From Streptomyces endophytica (GTDB lineage Bacteria > Actinomycetota > Actinomycetes > Streptomycetales > Streptomycetaceae), in NCBI RefSeq assembly GCF_026153355.1, contig NZ_CP110636.1:6076001-6140000 (forward strand): a stretch of 64,000 bases of DNA, in the 5' to 3' direction. Positions within the stretch are counted from its first letter, which is position 1. Each line of letters begins with the position of its first letter. The position numbers and the translations under genes were made by a program. Shown one piece after another: positions 50,393 to 59,928 of this stretch. The notes under the pieces are model-generated. The model was not told where the DNA came from, made no database searches, and saw only the letters and a list, made by a program, of their open reading frames with translations.

Positions 50393-51559
50393 CTAGGGTT
50401 CGGCGACCCAGCCCGCCGCCAGCACCAGCCCCGACGCCCGGTGCACGGCGAGGAAGCCGAAGGGCCGGTCGAAGCGGGCCGTGATCCGCGGCGCCTCGTA
50501 CGGCGGGGGCGGCGGCACGGCCCCCGGTGCGGCCGGCACGACCGTGACGGCCGCGGCCCGGAAACCGAGCGCGCCGAAGGTCGCGGTGGCCTGCTGCCGG
50601 GCTGCCGACACCGCGAGCGGCTGGTCGCTGATGCCCGGAAAGTGCCCGCGGGAGGTGTCCGCCGCGGCGGTCAGCCCGAACAGCTCCGGCCGCTTGAGCA
50701 GATCGTGTGCGGCGTCGACGGTGAACCGCACGGTCGTGAGGTCCAGGCGCGGCACCCCGTCGTAGCTGGGCACCGTCGTCACCCGCAGCCCCGGCCCGGC
50801 GCCGTCGGCCGGCACCGCACCGGACACCGCCGGGTACCGCCCGGCCAGCGCCTCGACGCCGTGTCCCAGCACCTCGCCGCCCGGTACGCCGGGCCCGCCG
50901 AGCAGCAGATGGACGTCCAGGCCGTTGTCGCCCTCGACGCGTACGGCGGTCAGCGGGCCGACCGGGGTGCCGTGCACCCGGACCTGCGAGGCCGCCGCCC
51001 CGGAGCGGCTCAGCGCGGTCACCTCGCGCCCCGCCCAGGGGCCTTCGGTGAGCCGCAGTGGGTACTCCCCGAAGGGCTCCGCCCAGGTCGTCCGCACCAG
51101 CAGCGCACTGGCCAGGACGAGCAGCAGGTCCGGGGTGACCTCGACCGGCATCCGCTCGATCAGCCCCTCGGTGTGGCGCCGCGCCCAGGCGTCCAGCGCC
51201 TCCTGGTCCGCCGCCGCGGCGCCGGTCAGCTCGCCGAGCGTGCCCGGCGCCAGACCGTCCCGCCACTCCGGGCGCAGCGCCAGGGTGCGCCGGGCCCACA
51301 CCGCGGCCGCGGCGCCGACACCGTCGGCCGCGTCCAGCGCCCGTAGCAGCGACCGGCCCTCCGACGGCGCGCGCTCCGGGTCGGTGCCGAGCGCCTCGGC
51401 CAGCTCCGTACGGGCCGGGCCCGCCGAGGGGCCCGCGAGCAGCGCCAGCAGCGGCCAGACACCGGCCGCGGTGAGGACCGTGCCGGCCTCCCCCACCGCC
51501 GCCCGCGCCCAGCGGGCCGTCATGCCGTTCACGGACCGCACCGTCGTCGCGGCCACCAT
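50393..51559 (-). CDS. Serpin-family protein
   Basis: 388 residues with the serpin fold read from end to end: helix-rich start, LLLVLASALLVRTTWAEPFGEY (strand 3A region), DLTTVRFTVDAAHDLLKRPELFGLTAAAD, SDQPLAVSAARQQATATFGALGF before the reactive loop, and the closing FDRPFGFLAVHRASGLVLAAGWV. The hinge (normally E-E-G-T-E-A-A-A-A-T) is only loosely kept, so protease inhibition is uncertain. A Pro5 run follows the putative scissile region. ATG 51559; it lies 19 bp downstream of the hopanoid aminotransferase on the same strand, without known functional link. Confidence 0.8.
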   Translation of the reverse strand: MVAATTVRSVNGMTARWARAAVGEAGTVLTAAGVWPLLALLAGPSAGPARTELAEALGTDPERAPSEGRSLLRALDAADGVGAAAAVWARRTLALRPEWRDGLAPGTLGELTGAAAADQEALDAWARRHTEGLIERMPVEVTPDLLLVLASALLVRTTWAEPFGEYPLRLTEGPWAGREVTALSRSGAAASQVRVHGTPVGPLTAVRVEGDNGLDVHLLLGGPGVPGGEVLGHGVEALAGRYPAVSGAVPADGAGPGLRVTTVPSYDGVPRLDLTTVRFTVDAAHDLLKRPELFGLTAAADTSRGHFPGISDQPLAVSAARQQATATFGALGFRAAAVTVVPAAPGAVPPPPPYEAPRITARFDRPFGFLAVHRASGLVLAAGWVAEP

Positions 51560-51578
51560 CGCGTTCCCCCCAGCGCTG

Positions 51579-52961
51579 TCAGCGGTGCGCGACCGCCTGT
51601 TTGACCAGCGTCCGCCCGAAGTCCCACATCAGGCCGCCGCCACCGTGGGCGTCGTCCATGACGGCCGTGAAGGCGTCGACGAACCGGTCCACCTCCCGCT
51701 CGCCGATGATCAGCGGCGGGATCAGCTTAATGACCTCCAGGTGGTCGCCGGAGACCTGGGTGAGGATGCGGTGCCGCTGCAGCAGCGGCACCACGACCAT
51801 CTGCGCGAACAGCCCCTTGCGGGCCGCCTGCAGCATCGTCCAGCGGCTGCGCAGCCCGAGCGAGGTGGGCCTACCGAACTCGATGCCGATCATCAGGCCG
51901 CGGCCCCGTACGTCGTGCAGCAGCTCGTACTCGGGGATCAGCTCGGCGAGCCGGCCGCGGAGCAGATCGCCGGTGTGCCGGGCGTGCGCGACGGTCTGCT
52001 CGTCCTCCATCACCGCGAGGACCGCCAGACCGGCCGCCATCGCCTGGGCGTTGGAGCCGAAGCTGGCGGAGTGGACCAGTACGCGGTCCATGGACGAGTA
52101 GACCTTTTTGAAGATCCAGTCCTTGCCGAGGGTCGCGCCGACCGGGACGTAGCCGCCGGACAGGGCCTTGGCCACGCACACCAGGTCCGGTGCGACACCG
52201 TCCTCGTGCTGGTAGGCGAAGAAGTCGCCGGTGCGGCCGAGGCCGGTCTGCACCTCGTCGGCGATCAGCAGGGCCTTGTGCCGGTGCAGGAGGTCCTGCG
52301 CGGCCCGCAGATAGCCGGGCGGCGCCTCGTGCACGCCCTTGCCCTGGATCGGCTCGACGATGAGCGCGGCGACGTCGCCCTTCGTCAACTCCCTTGCCAG
52401 CGCGTCGAGATCACCGAGCGGTACGGCGGTGTCGGGCAGCAGCGGGGCGAAGCCGTCGCGGAAGCCGTCCTCGCCGTTGACGGAGAGGGCGCCGGTGGTC
52501 AGGCCGTGGAAGGCGTGGGTGCAGTACAGGATGCGCGGCTTCCCGGTCGCGTACCGGGCGAACTTCAGCGCGGTCTCGACGGCCTCGGTGCCGCTGTTGC
52601 CGAAGAAGACCCGGTCGAGGTGCGGGGCGTGGCCGAGCAGCTTCTCGGCGAGGAGCCCGGGCAGCGGCTGGCAGTCGAAGCGGGTGAGGTCGGCCAGCTG
52701 GGCGTCGAGGACGTCGTGCAGCGCCCGGCGGACGACGGGGTGGTGCCGGCCCAGCCCCATCACCCCGAAGCCGGCGAGCATGTCGAGGTAGTCCTGGCCC
52801 TCCGCGTCCCAGAAGTACGCGCCCTCGGCCCGCTCGTAGACCTTGTCGAAGCCGATGGTGTGCAGCATCCGCGGCAGCTGGTGGTTCAGATGGCGGGTGT
52901 GCAGCTCGTAGCGCTCGCCACCGCGCTCCGCGAGCAGCCGCGTCAGGTCGAATCCGGTCAT
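51579..52961 (-). CDS. hpnO: Class III aminotransferase of the hopanoid operon (HpnO-like)
   Basis: 460 residues. PLP-dependent class III aminotransferase: [28 protein letters not shown], and the Schiff-base Lys in [19 protein letters not shown] 52961 overlaps the stop of dxs. Placed next to HpnG/HpnH genes it probably aminates the side chain of ribosyl- or bacteriohopanetriol to give aminobacteriohopanetriol. Identification as HpnO rests on operon position; the protein itself could also be an acetylornithine-type transaminase. Confidence 0.85.
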   Translation of the reverse strand: MTGFDLTRLLAERGGERYELHTRHLNHQLPRMLHTIGFDKVYERAEGAYFWDAEGQDYLDMLAGFGVMGLGRHHPVVRRALHDVLDAQLADLTRFDCQPLPGLLAEKLLGHAPHLDRVFFGNSGTEAVETALKFARYATGKPRILYCTHAFHGLTTGALSVNGEDGFRDGFAPLLPDTAVPLGDLDALARELTKGDVAALIVEPIQGKGVHEAPPGYLRAAQDLLHRHKALLIADEVQTGLGRTGDFFAYQHEDGVAPDLVCVAKALSGGYVPVGATLGKDWIFKKVYSSMDRVLVHSASFGSNAQAMAAGLAVLAVMEDEQTVAHARHTGDLLRGRLAELIPEYELLHDVRGRGLMIGIEFGRPTSLGLRSRWTMLQAARKGLFAQMVVVPLLQRHRILTQVSGDHLEVIKLIPPLIIGEREVDRFVDAFTAVMDDAHGGGGLMWDFGRTLVKQAVAHR

Positions 52962-54838
52962 GAGACGCTCTCCTTACGGGCCAGCGCGGCGCTGATCCGG
53001 CCGGCGATCTCGGCCGGGGTCAGGCCCAGGTCGGCCAGCAGCTCGGCCCGCTTGGCGTGCGGCAGGAACTGCTCGGGGATGCCGAAGGTGCGCAGCGGTA
53101 CGTCGACTCCTGCGTCCCGCAGCGCCTGGCCGACCGCCCAGCCGACGCCGCCGGTACGACTGTTGTCCTCGACCACGGCCACCAGCGCGTGGTCGGCGGC
53201 GAGTTCGGCAAGGGCCGGGTCGACCGGCTTGACCCAGCGCGGGTCGACGACCGTCGCGTCCACGCCGCGCGCCGCGAGCAGTTCGGCGACGCGCAGGCAG
53301 ACCGGTGCCATCACGCCGACCGCGACCAGGAGGACGTCCGGGTGCGGTGCCCGGTGCAGGACGTCCACCCCGCCGATCCGGTCCACGGCCGGGATCGGGT
53401 CGTCCACCGCTTCCTTGGGGAAGCGCAGCACGGTCGGTGCGTCGTCCACGTCGAGGGCCTCGCGCAGCTGGGCGCGGAGCTGGTCGGCGTCGCGCGGGGC
53501 GGCGATCCGCAGGCCGGGGACGACGCCGAGCACCGACAGGTCCCACATGCCGTTGTGCGAGGCGCCGTCGGTGCCGGTGACGCCGGCCCGGTCCAGGACG
53601 AAGGTGACGCCGCACCTGTGCAGCGCGACGTCCATCAGGACCTGGTCGAAGGCGCGGTTGAGGAAGGTGGCGTAGACCGCGAGGACCGGGTGCAGACCGC
53701 CGGTGGCGAGCCCGGCCGCGGACACCGCGGCGTGCTGCTCGGCGATGCCCACGTCCCACACCCGGTCCGGGAACGCCTCGGCGAACTTCCGCAGGCCGAC
53801 CGGCTGCAGCATCGCCGCCGTGAGGGCGACGACGTCCTCGCGTTCCTCGCCGATGCGGACCATCTCGTCGCCGAAGACGGACGTCCAGGACGGCGCGCCG
53901 GGCGGGGCGACCGGCGCGCAGGTCAGCGGGTCCATCACGCCGACGGTGTGGAAGTGGTCGGCCTCGTCCTCCAGGGCGGGCCGGTAGCCGCGGCCCTTCT
54001 CCGTCAGGCAGTGCACCAGGACCGGGCCGTGGAATCCGGACGCGCGGCGCAGCGCCGATTCGACGGCCGGGATGTCGTGCCCGTCGATCGGGCCGACGTA
54101 CTTCAGGCCCAGGTCCTCGAACATGCCCTGCGGCGCGATGAAGTCCTTCAGGCCCTTCTTGGCGCCGTGCAGCGTGCCGTAGAGCGGTTTGCCGACGACC
54201 GGGGTGCGCTCCAGCAGGTCCTTGCCGCGGGCCAGGAAGCGCTCGTAGCCGTCGGTGGTGCGCAGGGTGGCGAGGTGGTTGGCCAGGCCTCCGATGGTCG
54301 GCGCGTAGGAACGCTCGTTGTCGTTGACGACGATGATCAGCGGGCGGTCCTTGGCGGCGGCGATGTTGTTCAGGGCTTCCCAGGCCATGCCGCCGGTCAG
54401 TGCGCCGTCGCCGATGACCGCGACGACGTGGTCCTTCTTCCCGCGCACCTGGTTGGCCTTGGCCAGACCGTCCGCCCAGCCGAGAACCGTCGAGGCGTGG
54501 CTGTTCTCGATGACGTCGTGTGCCGACTCCGCCCGCGAGGGGTAGCCCGACAGGCCGCCCTTGGCCCGCAGCTTGGAGAAGTCCTGACGGCCGGTGAGCA
54601 GCTTGTGCACGTACGACTGGTGGCCGGTGTCCCACAGGATGCGGTCGGCGGGTGAGTCGAAGACCCGGTGCAGGGCGAGGGTCAGCTCGACCACGCCCAG
54701 GTTGGGGCCCAGATGGCCACCGGTGCGGGCCACCGCGTGGACGAGGAAGTGCCGGATCTCCTCGGCGAGCAGGGGCAGGCGGTCGGCGGGGAGCGCCTTG
54801 AGGTCACGCGGGCCGCTGATGTGTTCCAGCATCGTCAT
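52958..54838 (-). CDS. dxs: 1-deoxy-D-xylulose-5-phosphate synthase
   Basis: 626 residues, the standard size. TPP motif [16 protein letters not shown], substrate block [17 protein letters not shown], catalytic [17 protein letters not shown], and the C-terminal domain. Makes 1-deoxy-D-xylulose 5-phosphate from pyruvate and glyceraldehyde 3-phosphate, the first step of the MEP isoprenoid route. ATG 54838 follows GAGGGGG. As part of the hopanoid operon it would be an extra, pathway-dedicated Dxs. Confidence 0.95.
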   Translation of the reverse strand: MTMLEHISGPRDLKALPADRLPLLAEEIRHFLVHAVARTGGHLGPNLGVVELTLALHRVFDSPADRILWDTGHQSYVHKLLTGRQDFSKLRAKGGLSGYPSRAESAHDVIENSHASTVLGWADGLAKANQVRGKKDHVVAVIGDGALTGGMAWEALNNIAAAKDRPLIIVVNDNERSYAPTIGGLANHLATLRTTDGYERFLARGKDLLERTPVVGKPLYGTLHGAKKGLKDFIAPQGMFEDLGLKYVGPIDGHDIPAVESALRRASGFHGPVLVHCLTEKGRGYRPALEDEADHFHTVGVMDPLTCAPVAPPGAPSWTSVFGDEMVRIGEEREDVVALTAAMLQPVGLRKFAEAFPDRVWDVGIAEQHAAVSAAGLATGGLHPVLAVYATFLNRAFDQVLMDVALHRCGVTFVLDRAGVTGTDGASHNGMWDLSVLGVVPGLRIAAPRDADQLRAQLREALDVDDAPTVLRFPKEAVDDPIPAVDRIGGVDVLHRAPHPDVLLVAVGVMAPVCLRVAELLAARGVDATVVDPRWVKPVDPALAELAADHALVAVVEDNSRTGGVGWAVGQALRDAGVDVPLRTFGIPEQFLPHAKRAELLADLGLTPAEIAGRISAALARKESVS

Positions 54839-54917
54839 GTTCGGTCCCCCTCGGGTCGTTCGGCGGCCGTGGCGGGGGGAACCCGCCGCGGCGACGGGCT
54901 CCCCCGGAGGCGACGGG

Positions 54918-55943
54918 TCAGCCGCGGTTTCCGGCGACGGTCTCCTTGGCCGCTCGGAGGGATTCCTTGAGGGAGCCCATGGTGGCGAGGACGGCGGTGG
55001 GTTCGTAGCCGCAGTGCGCCATGCAGTTGGCACAGCGCGGGTCCTTGCCGCGGCCGTATTTGTCCCAGTCCGTCTCTTCGATGAGTTCCCGGTACGTCGG
55101 CACGTATCCGTCACTCATCAGGTAGCAGGGGCGCTGCCAGCCGAACAGCGAGTAGTTGGGGATGGCCCAGGCCGTGCACGGGAAGTCCGCCTTGCCCTCC
55201 AGGAAGTCCAGGAAGAGCGGGCTGTGGTTGAGCCGCCAGCGGCGCCGGTTGCCGCCGGCGAACGCCTTCCGGAACAGCTCGCGGGTCTGCTCGACGCCGA
55301 GGAAGTGCTCCTGGTCGGGGGCCTTCTCGTAGGCGTAGGCGGGCGACAGCATCATCTCGTCGACCTGGAGGTCGTCGTTGAGGAAGTTGAGGACCTCGAT
55401 GACGGTCTGCGGGGTGTCGGTGTTGAAGAAGGTGGAGTTGGTGGTGACCCGGAATCCGCGCCGCTTGGCTTCCTTGATCGCCGCGACCGCCTCGTCGAAT
55501 ACGCCTTCCTTGGCGACGGATTCGTCGTGCCGTTCACGCATTCCGTCGATGTGCACCGCGAACGCGAAATAGGGCGAGGGGGTGAACTTCTCCATCTTCT
55601 TGCGCAGCAGCATGGCGTTGGTGCACAGGAACACGTATTTCCGCTTGGCCACCAACTGCCGTACGATCTCGTCGATCTGCGGGTGCATCAGGGGTTCTCC
55701 CCCGGCGATGGAGACCATCGGGGCACCGGACTCCAGGACCGCGCCGACCGCCTGCGCCACCGGCATCCGCTGCTTGAGCACCCCGGCCGGATGCTGGATC
55801 TTTCCGCAGCCCTCACACTTCAGATTGCATGCGAAGAGCGGTTCCAGCTCGACGATGAGGGGGAACTTCTCGCGCCGCCGGATCATCTTCTGTTCAAAAA
55901 GATAGGTCCCGACCCGGATGGACTGACGGAGCGGCATGGCCAT
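54918..55943 (-). CDS. hpnH: Adenosyl-hopene transferase HpnH (radical SAM)
   Basis: 341 residues. Radical SAM motif CNLKCEGC with C39, C43 and C46; GGEPLMHPQ follows, and the C-terminal part has the extra cysteines of HpnH ([12 protein letters not shown]). Joins adenosyl from SAM to diploptene. ATG 55943 is eight bases after AGGAGG, inside the 5-bp gap from the HpnG gene; an ATG two codons on is possible. 79 bp separate it from dxs, so no ispG gene lies here. Confidence 0.94.
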   Translation of the reverse strand: MAMPLRQSIRVGTYLFEQKMIRRREKFPLIVELEPLFACNLKCEGCGKIQHPAGVLKQRMPVAQAVGAVLESGAPMVSIAGGEPLMHPQIDEIVRQLVAKRKYVFLCTNAMLLRKKMEKFTPSPYFAFAVHIDGMRERHDESVAKEGVFDEAVAAIKEAKRRGFRVTTNSTFFNTDTPQTVIEVLNFLNDDLQVDEMMLSPAYAYEKAPDQEHFLGVEQTRELFRKAFAGGNRRRWRLNHSPLFLDFLEGKADFPCTAWAIPNYSLFGWQRPCYLMSDGYVPTYRELIEETDWDKYGRGKDPRCANCMAHCGYEPTAVLATMGSLKESLRAAKETVAGNRG

Positions 55944-55948
55944 CTGGC

Positions 55949-56617
55949 TCACCTCCTGGGGAGCAGCAAAGAACGGTGCCATTCGTAGAAAACAGGAAGC
56001 ACACTGCGCAGCACGCGGAAGGCTGATATTCCCCCGCGTACCGTGCCGATGCGGACGAGTTCATGTTCTGGAGCGTCCACGATCACCCGGACGGCCGCAA
56101 CCGGACGGGCGCCGGCCCGCCGGGCGGTGCGAAGCGTGGCGGCGGATTCCATGTCCACCGCGATGGCGCCGGAGGCGTGCAGCTCGGCCCGTTCCGCGCC
56201 GCGTACGACGTGGTCGGAGCCGCGCAGCAGCCCGCGGTGCACGGTCAGGCCGCGCTGCCGCAGGGCGCCGACCAGCGGCCCGTTGTCGCGGCAGGGCACG
56301 TCCGGCAGGCCCGGGCGGTGGTCCCGGGTGGCCTCGGCGACGACCACGTCCCCCGGGCGCATACCGGGCGCGAGGCCGGCGCAGAAGCCGCTGGCGACGA
56401 CGGGCGAACAGGCGGTGTCCGCGCCGTCACGCAGCGCGTCGGCGAGGGCCCGTTCGGCCGCCTGGGGGCCCATGCCGGTGCGCAGCACGACCAGCCCCGG
56501 GCGGCTCCCGCCGGGGTCCGCCGCCCGGTCTCCCCCGCGCAGCGCGAACCGCTCGATGCCGAGCGCACAGGCGACCAGCAGCGGGGGGTCCGCACTCGCG
56601 GGGGGCCGTCTCGGCAT
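55949..56617 (-). CDS. hpnG: HpnG-type adenosylhopane nucleosidase
   Basis: 222 residues of the MTA/SAH nucleosidase-phosphorylase fold: VVLRTGMGPQAAERALADAL, SGFCAGLAPGMRPGDVVVAE, the active-site AVDMESAATLRTARRAG. Removes adenine from adenosylhopane to give ribosylhopane. ATG 56617 overlaps the shc stop (ATGA). Confidence 0.92.
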   Translation of the reverse strand: MPRRPPASADPPLLVACALGIERFALRGGDRAADPGGSRPGLVVLRTGMGPQAAERALADALRDGADTACSPVVASGFCAGLAPGMRPGDVVVAEATRDHRPGLPDVPCRDNGPLVGALRQRGLTVHRGLLRGSDHVVRGAERAELHASGAIAVDMESAATLRTARRAGARPVAAVRVIVDAPEHELVRIGTVRGGISAFRVLRSVLPVFYEWHRSLLLPRR

Positions 56618-58638
56618 CAGGCCCCCACCGGCGCTCCGGCCGGTCCGCCGTTGACGTAGCGGCCCAGCGCGGTCAGCGGGAAGACCTGGCGGTAGAGGTG
56701 GTAGTTGATGGAGAAGTCCCAGGGGAAGCCGGTGCCGGTGAAGTGCGGCTCGTCCCAGGAACCGTCCTCGCGCTGGGTCGCGGCCAGATACCGCACCCCG
56801 CGGCGCACCGCCTCGCCGTCCCGCTCACCGGCCGCGAGCAGCGCCATCAGCGCCCACGCGGTCTGCGAGGCGGTCGAGGCGCCGCGCCCGGCCCAGGCGT
56901 CCTGCTCCGCGTACGACCGCTGGTCCTCGCCCCAGCCGCCGTCGTCGTTCTGCACCCGCTCCAGCCAGCCGACGGCGCGGCGCACGGCCGGGTGGGAGGC
57001 GGGGATGCCGGCCGCGGCGAGCGCGGGCAGCACCGAGCCGGTGCCGTAGACGTAGTTGGTGCCCCAGCGTCCGAACCAGGCGCCGCTGGGCTCCTGTTCG
57101 GCGAGCAGCCAGGCGATGCCGCGGCGGGTGCGCGGGTCGTGCGTCCGGCCGACCTCGGCGAGCATCTCCACGACGTGGGCGGTGACATCGGCCGACGGCG
57201 GGTCGATGACCTCACCGAAGTCGCAGAACGGCAGGCGGTTGGGGAACGGGCTGGTGTTGTCGACGTCGAACGCGCCCCAGCCGCCGTCCCGGGACTGCAT
57301 CCCGAAGTTCCAGCGCACCGCGCGGTCCACCGCGGCGGCCACCCGCTGCGGGTCCGGGTGCTCGACCCGGCGCAGTGCGAGCACCACCTCGGCGGTGTCG
57401 TCGATGTCCGGGTAGTTGTCGTTGTGGAACTCGAACGCCCAGCCGCCGGGCGGGAGTTGGGGACGCTTGACGCTCCAGTCGCCGGGCCGGTCGATCTGCT
57501 CGGCGAGCATCCAGTCGACGGCCTTGACCAGCTGCGGGTGGTCGGCGGGCAGTCCGGCGTCGGCGAGCGCGATGGTGGCGAGGCAGGTGTCCCAGACCGG
57601 GGACTGGCAGGCCTCGATCATGCGCGAACCGTCCTCACGCCAGACCGCGAACCGGTCCAGGGAGGCCAGTCCCTCGCGCAGTACGGGGTGGTCGAGGTCG
57701 TAGCCGAGGAGGTGCAGGGCGATGATCGAGTACACGGCGGGCGGCTGGATGCCGCCCCAGCAGCCGTCGTTCTCCTGCCGTTCGACGATCCAGCGGGCCG
57801 CCGAGCGCATCGCGGTGCGGCGCAGCGTGCGCAGTGCGACCTTGTGGTAGACCCGCAGGGCCTTGTCGAGGCGCTGGAAGAGGCCGTCCCAGCTGGTGGC
57901 CGGGGCGAGCGGGCGGGGCGGGGCGGGGCGGCGCGGGTCGGTGTGCAACTCGTCCAGGGCGAACGGCGCCGGGCGGACCGGGCGTTTGGCGGAGACGATG
58001 GTCAGCGGCACGATGGTCTGCCGCGCCCAGCACCCGAAGTCGTAGATGTTGAGCGGGAACCACTTCGGGAAGAAGATGAGCTCCGGCGGGAGCTGGGGCA
58101 GGTCCTCCCACCGCCACCAGCCGAAGAGGGCCAGCCAGATGCGGGTGAAGACCCGGGAGGCGGCGACCCCGCCCCGTTCGCGGACCCAGGCGGACGCGGC
58201 GGCCATGTGCGGGGCGTCCGGTGCGTCCCCGGCGAGCCGCAGGGCGACGTAGGCCTCGATGGTGGTGGAGAGTTCACCGGGCCCGCCGTGGAAGGTGGCC
58301 CAGGTGCCGTCGGTGCGCTGCTCGCCGCGGATGTGGCGGGCGGCGGCCTCGGTGATCTCGGGGTCCGGGATGCCCAGGAACTGACGGAGCAGCAGGTCCT
58401 CGGCGTCCATCGTGACGTTGGTCTCGAGGTCGCCCTTCCACCAGCCGGCCGGGTCCTGGGCGGCGAGCAGATGGTCGGTGGCGCGGGCGGTCGCGCGGCG
58501 CGCGGCCTCGGCCGTGTCCTCGGCGACGGCGGTGGCGGTCCCGCGGGTCGGTGCGGTGGTCTTCTCAGCGGTGGCATCGCTGGCCGAAGGGGCCCGGGGC
58601 GGCAGCGCCCCGGTGCTTCCGTCGGTCGTCGCTGTCAT
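56617..58638 (-). CDS. shc: Squalene-hopene cyclase
   Basis: 673 residues. Contains the acid motif DxDD (DIDDTAE at about residue 410) that protonates squalene, and multiple QW motifs (for example QREDGSWDEPHF, QNDDGGWGEDQ, QRTDGTWA). An N-terminal Thr/Ala-rich extension of about 45 residues precedes the first barrel; a terpene cyclase with membrane association is expected. The start is ATG 58638. Coupled to hpnG. Converts squalene to hopene and diplopterol. Confidence 0.95.
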   Translation of the reverse strand: MTATTDGSTGALPPRAPSASDATAEKTTAPTRGTATAVAEDTAEAARRATARATDHLLAAQDPAGWWKGDLETNVTMDAEDLLLRQFLGIPDPEITEAAARHIRGEQRTDGTWATFHGGPGELSTTIEAYVALRLAGDAPDAPHMAAASAWVRERGGVAASRVFTRIWLALFGWWRWEDLPQLPPELIFFPKWFPLNIYDFGCWARQTIVPLTIVSAKRPVRPAPFALDELHTDPRRPAPPRPLAPATSWDGLFQRLDKALRVYHKVALRTLRRTAMRSAARWIVERQENDGCWGGIQPPAVYSIIALHLLGYDLDHPVLREGLASLDRFAVWREDGSRMIEACQSPVWDTCLATIALADAGLPADHPQLVKAVDWMLAEQIDRPGDWSVKRPQLPPGGWAFEFHNDNYPDIDDTAEVVLALRRVEHPDPQRVAAAVDRAVRWNFGMQSRDGGWGAFDVDNTSPFPNRLPFCDFGEVIDPPSADVTAHVVEMLAEVGRTHDPRTRRGIAWLLAEQEPSGAWFGRWGTNYVYGTGSVLPALAAAGIPASHPAVRRAVGWLERVQNDDGGWGEDQRSYAEQDAWAGRGASTASQTAWALMALLAAGERDGEAVRRGVRYLAATQREDGSWDEPHFTGTGFPWDFSINYHLYRQVFPLTALGRYVNGGPAGAPVGA

Positions 58639-58724
58639 GGCTTCCCCTTCTGCAGTGAACTGTCAAAGCGTGCTCAGGGATTCCGTCGGCCGGCGCCCGT
58701 CCCCCACTGCCCTAAAGACGTGGG

Positions 58725-58763
58725 TGGGGGCACCTCCCAGCGGTAGCTGGGGGAGTACCCCCA
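58725..58763. repeat. Streptomyces-type intergenic hairpin repeat
   Basis: TGGGGGCACCTCCCAGC-GGTA-GCTGGGGGAGTACCCCCA, an imperfect 17-18-bp stem with a GGTA loop, between the polyprenyl synthase and shc genes. This looks like a short dispersed repeat often seen in Streptomyces intergenic DNA. It may attenuate or stabilise the operon transcript at this point. Confidence 0.55.
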
Positions 58764-58806
58764 GGCACCGGCCGGCGACTGCGATCTATTCGTCGTCGGT
58801 GGGGAG

Positions 58807-59928
58807 TCATCTTTCCCGTACGACGACGAAGTCGGCGAGCGCGACGAGCTGCGCCCGGACCTTCTCCGGCATGTCGATCTCGTCGAGCGCGGCGATGGCG
58901 GTGGCGTGCTGGCGGCGGGCCTCCTGGGAGGTCCACTCGCGGCCGCCGGCCTCCTCGATGAGGGCCGCCCGGGAGGCGAACTCCTCCTCGGTGAAGTCGG
59001 CGATCTCGGTCTCGCTCTTCTTGGCGTCGGCGGCCAGGATCTGGGCCAGCCGCTCGGAGGCCGGACCGCCGGCGGCGAGCGCGGCGACGACCGGCAGCGA
59101 CTTCTTGCGCTGCCGCAGGTCGCTCCAGGTCTGCTTGCCGGTGGCTTCCGGGTCGCCCCAGATGCCCAGCAGGTCGTCGACGGCCTGGAAGGCGAGGCCG
59201 AGGTGGTAGCCGTACTTCTCCAGGGTGTCGGCGGTGCGGTCGTCGGCGCCGCCCAGGACCGCGCCGATGGAGACCGCGCAGGCCAGCAGCGCGCCGGTCT
59301 TGTTGCCCTCCATCTCCAGGCACTCCTCGACGGTGACCCGCTCGCGGTGCTCGTAGGAGATGTCCTGGGCCTGGCCGTCGATCAGCTTGCGGGTGGCCAG
59401 GGTCAGCCGGCGGGTGGCGCGGCCGGCGTCGACGGTGCCGAGCTCCAGCAGTATTTCGTTGGCCAGCGCAAACAGCGCGTCGCCGACGAGGATGGCCTGC
59501 GCCGGGCCGTGCACCTTCCAGACCGTGTCGCGGTGCCGGCGCTGTTCGTCGCCGTCCATCAGGTCGTCGTGCAGCAGCGAGAAGTTGTGCACCAGCTCGA
59601 CGGCGACCGCACCCGGGATGCCGACCTCGGGGGCCGCGCCGGCGGCCTCGGCGGACAGCAGGGCGAGCGCGGGGCGGACGGCCTTGCCACTGTCGCCGGA
59701 CGCGGGTTTGCCGGTCGCGTCGATCCAGCCGAAGTGGTAGGCGGCGACGGTGTCCATGGGAGGGGCGAGCCGGCCCACGGCAGCACGCAGCACGGGAGTG
59801 GCGAGTGTCCGTCCGCGCTCCAGCAGCGCGGTGACGCTCTCGGTGTCGATAGCTGGGGAAGCCGGATTCACGGTTTCTCCTCTGTTTCCGATGCTCGTGC
59901 TCGTGCGAGCGCTCGTACTCGTAGTCAT
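58807..59928 (-). CDS. Polyprenyl (farnesyl/geranylgeranyl) diphosphate synthase
   Basis: 373 residues. First Asp-rich motif HDDLMDGD, second motif region AVDDLLGIWGD where the third Asp of DDxxD is displaced, as in several actinobacterial relatives. Conserved GDALFALANEIL and KTGALLACAVSIGA. ATG 59928 overlaps the hpnE stop (ATGA) and follows AGGAGG; GTG 59871 has its own GAGGAG and would drop 19 residues. Should supply farnesyl diphosphate to HpnD. Product length cannot be told from sequence by eye. Confidence 0.9.
   Translation of the reverse strand: MTTSTSARTSTSIGNRGETVNPASPAIDTESVTALLERGRTLATPVLRAAVGRLAPPMDTVAAYHFGWIDATGKPASGDSGKAVRPALALLSAEAAGAAPEVGIPGAVAVELVHNFSLLHDDLMDGDEQRRHRDTVWKVHGPAQAILVGDALFALANEILLELGTVDAGRATRRLTLATRKLIDGQAQDISYEHRERVTVEECLEMEGNKTGALLACAVSIGAVLGGADDRTADTLEKYGYHLGLAFQAVDDLLGIWGDPEATGKQTWSDLRQRKKSLPVVAALAAGGPASERLAQILAADAKKSETEIADFTEEEFASRAALIEEAGGREWTSQEARRQHATAIAALDEIDMPEKVRAQLVALADFVVVRER

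Noticed and set aside
55936-58746. 936-residue open frame opposite hpnG and shc
   Set aside because: Shadow of two confident hopanoid genes; no recognisable fold.
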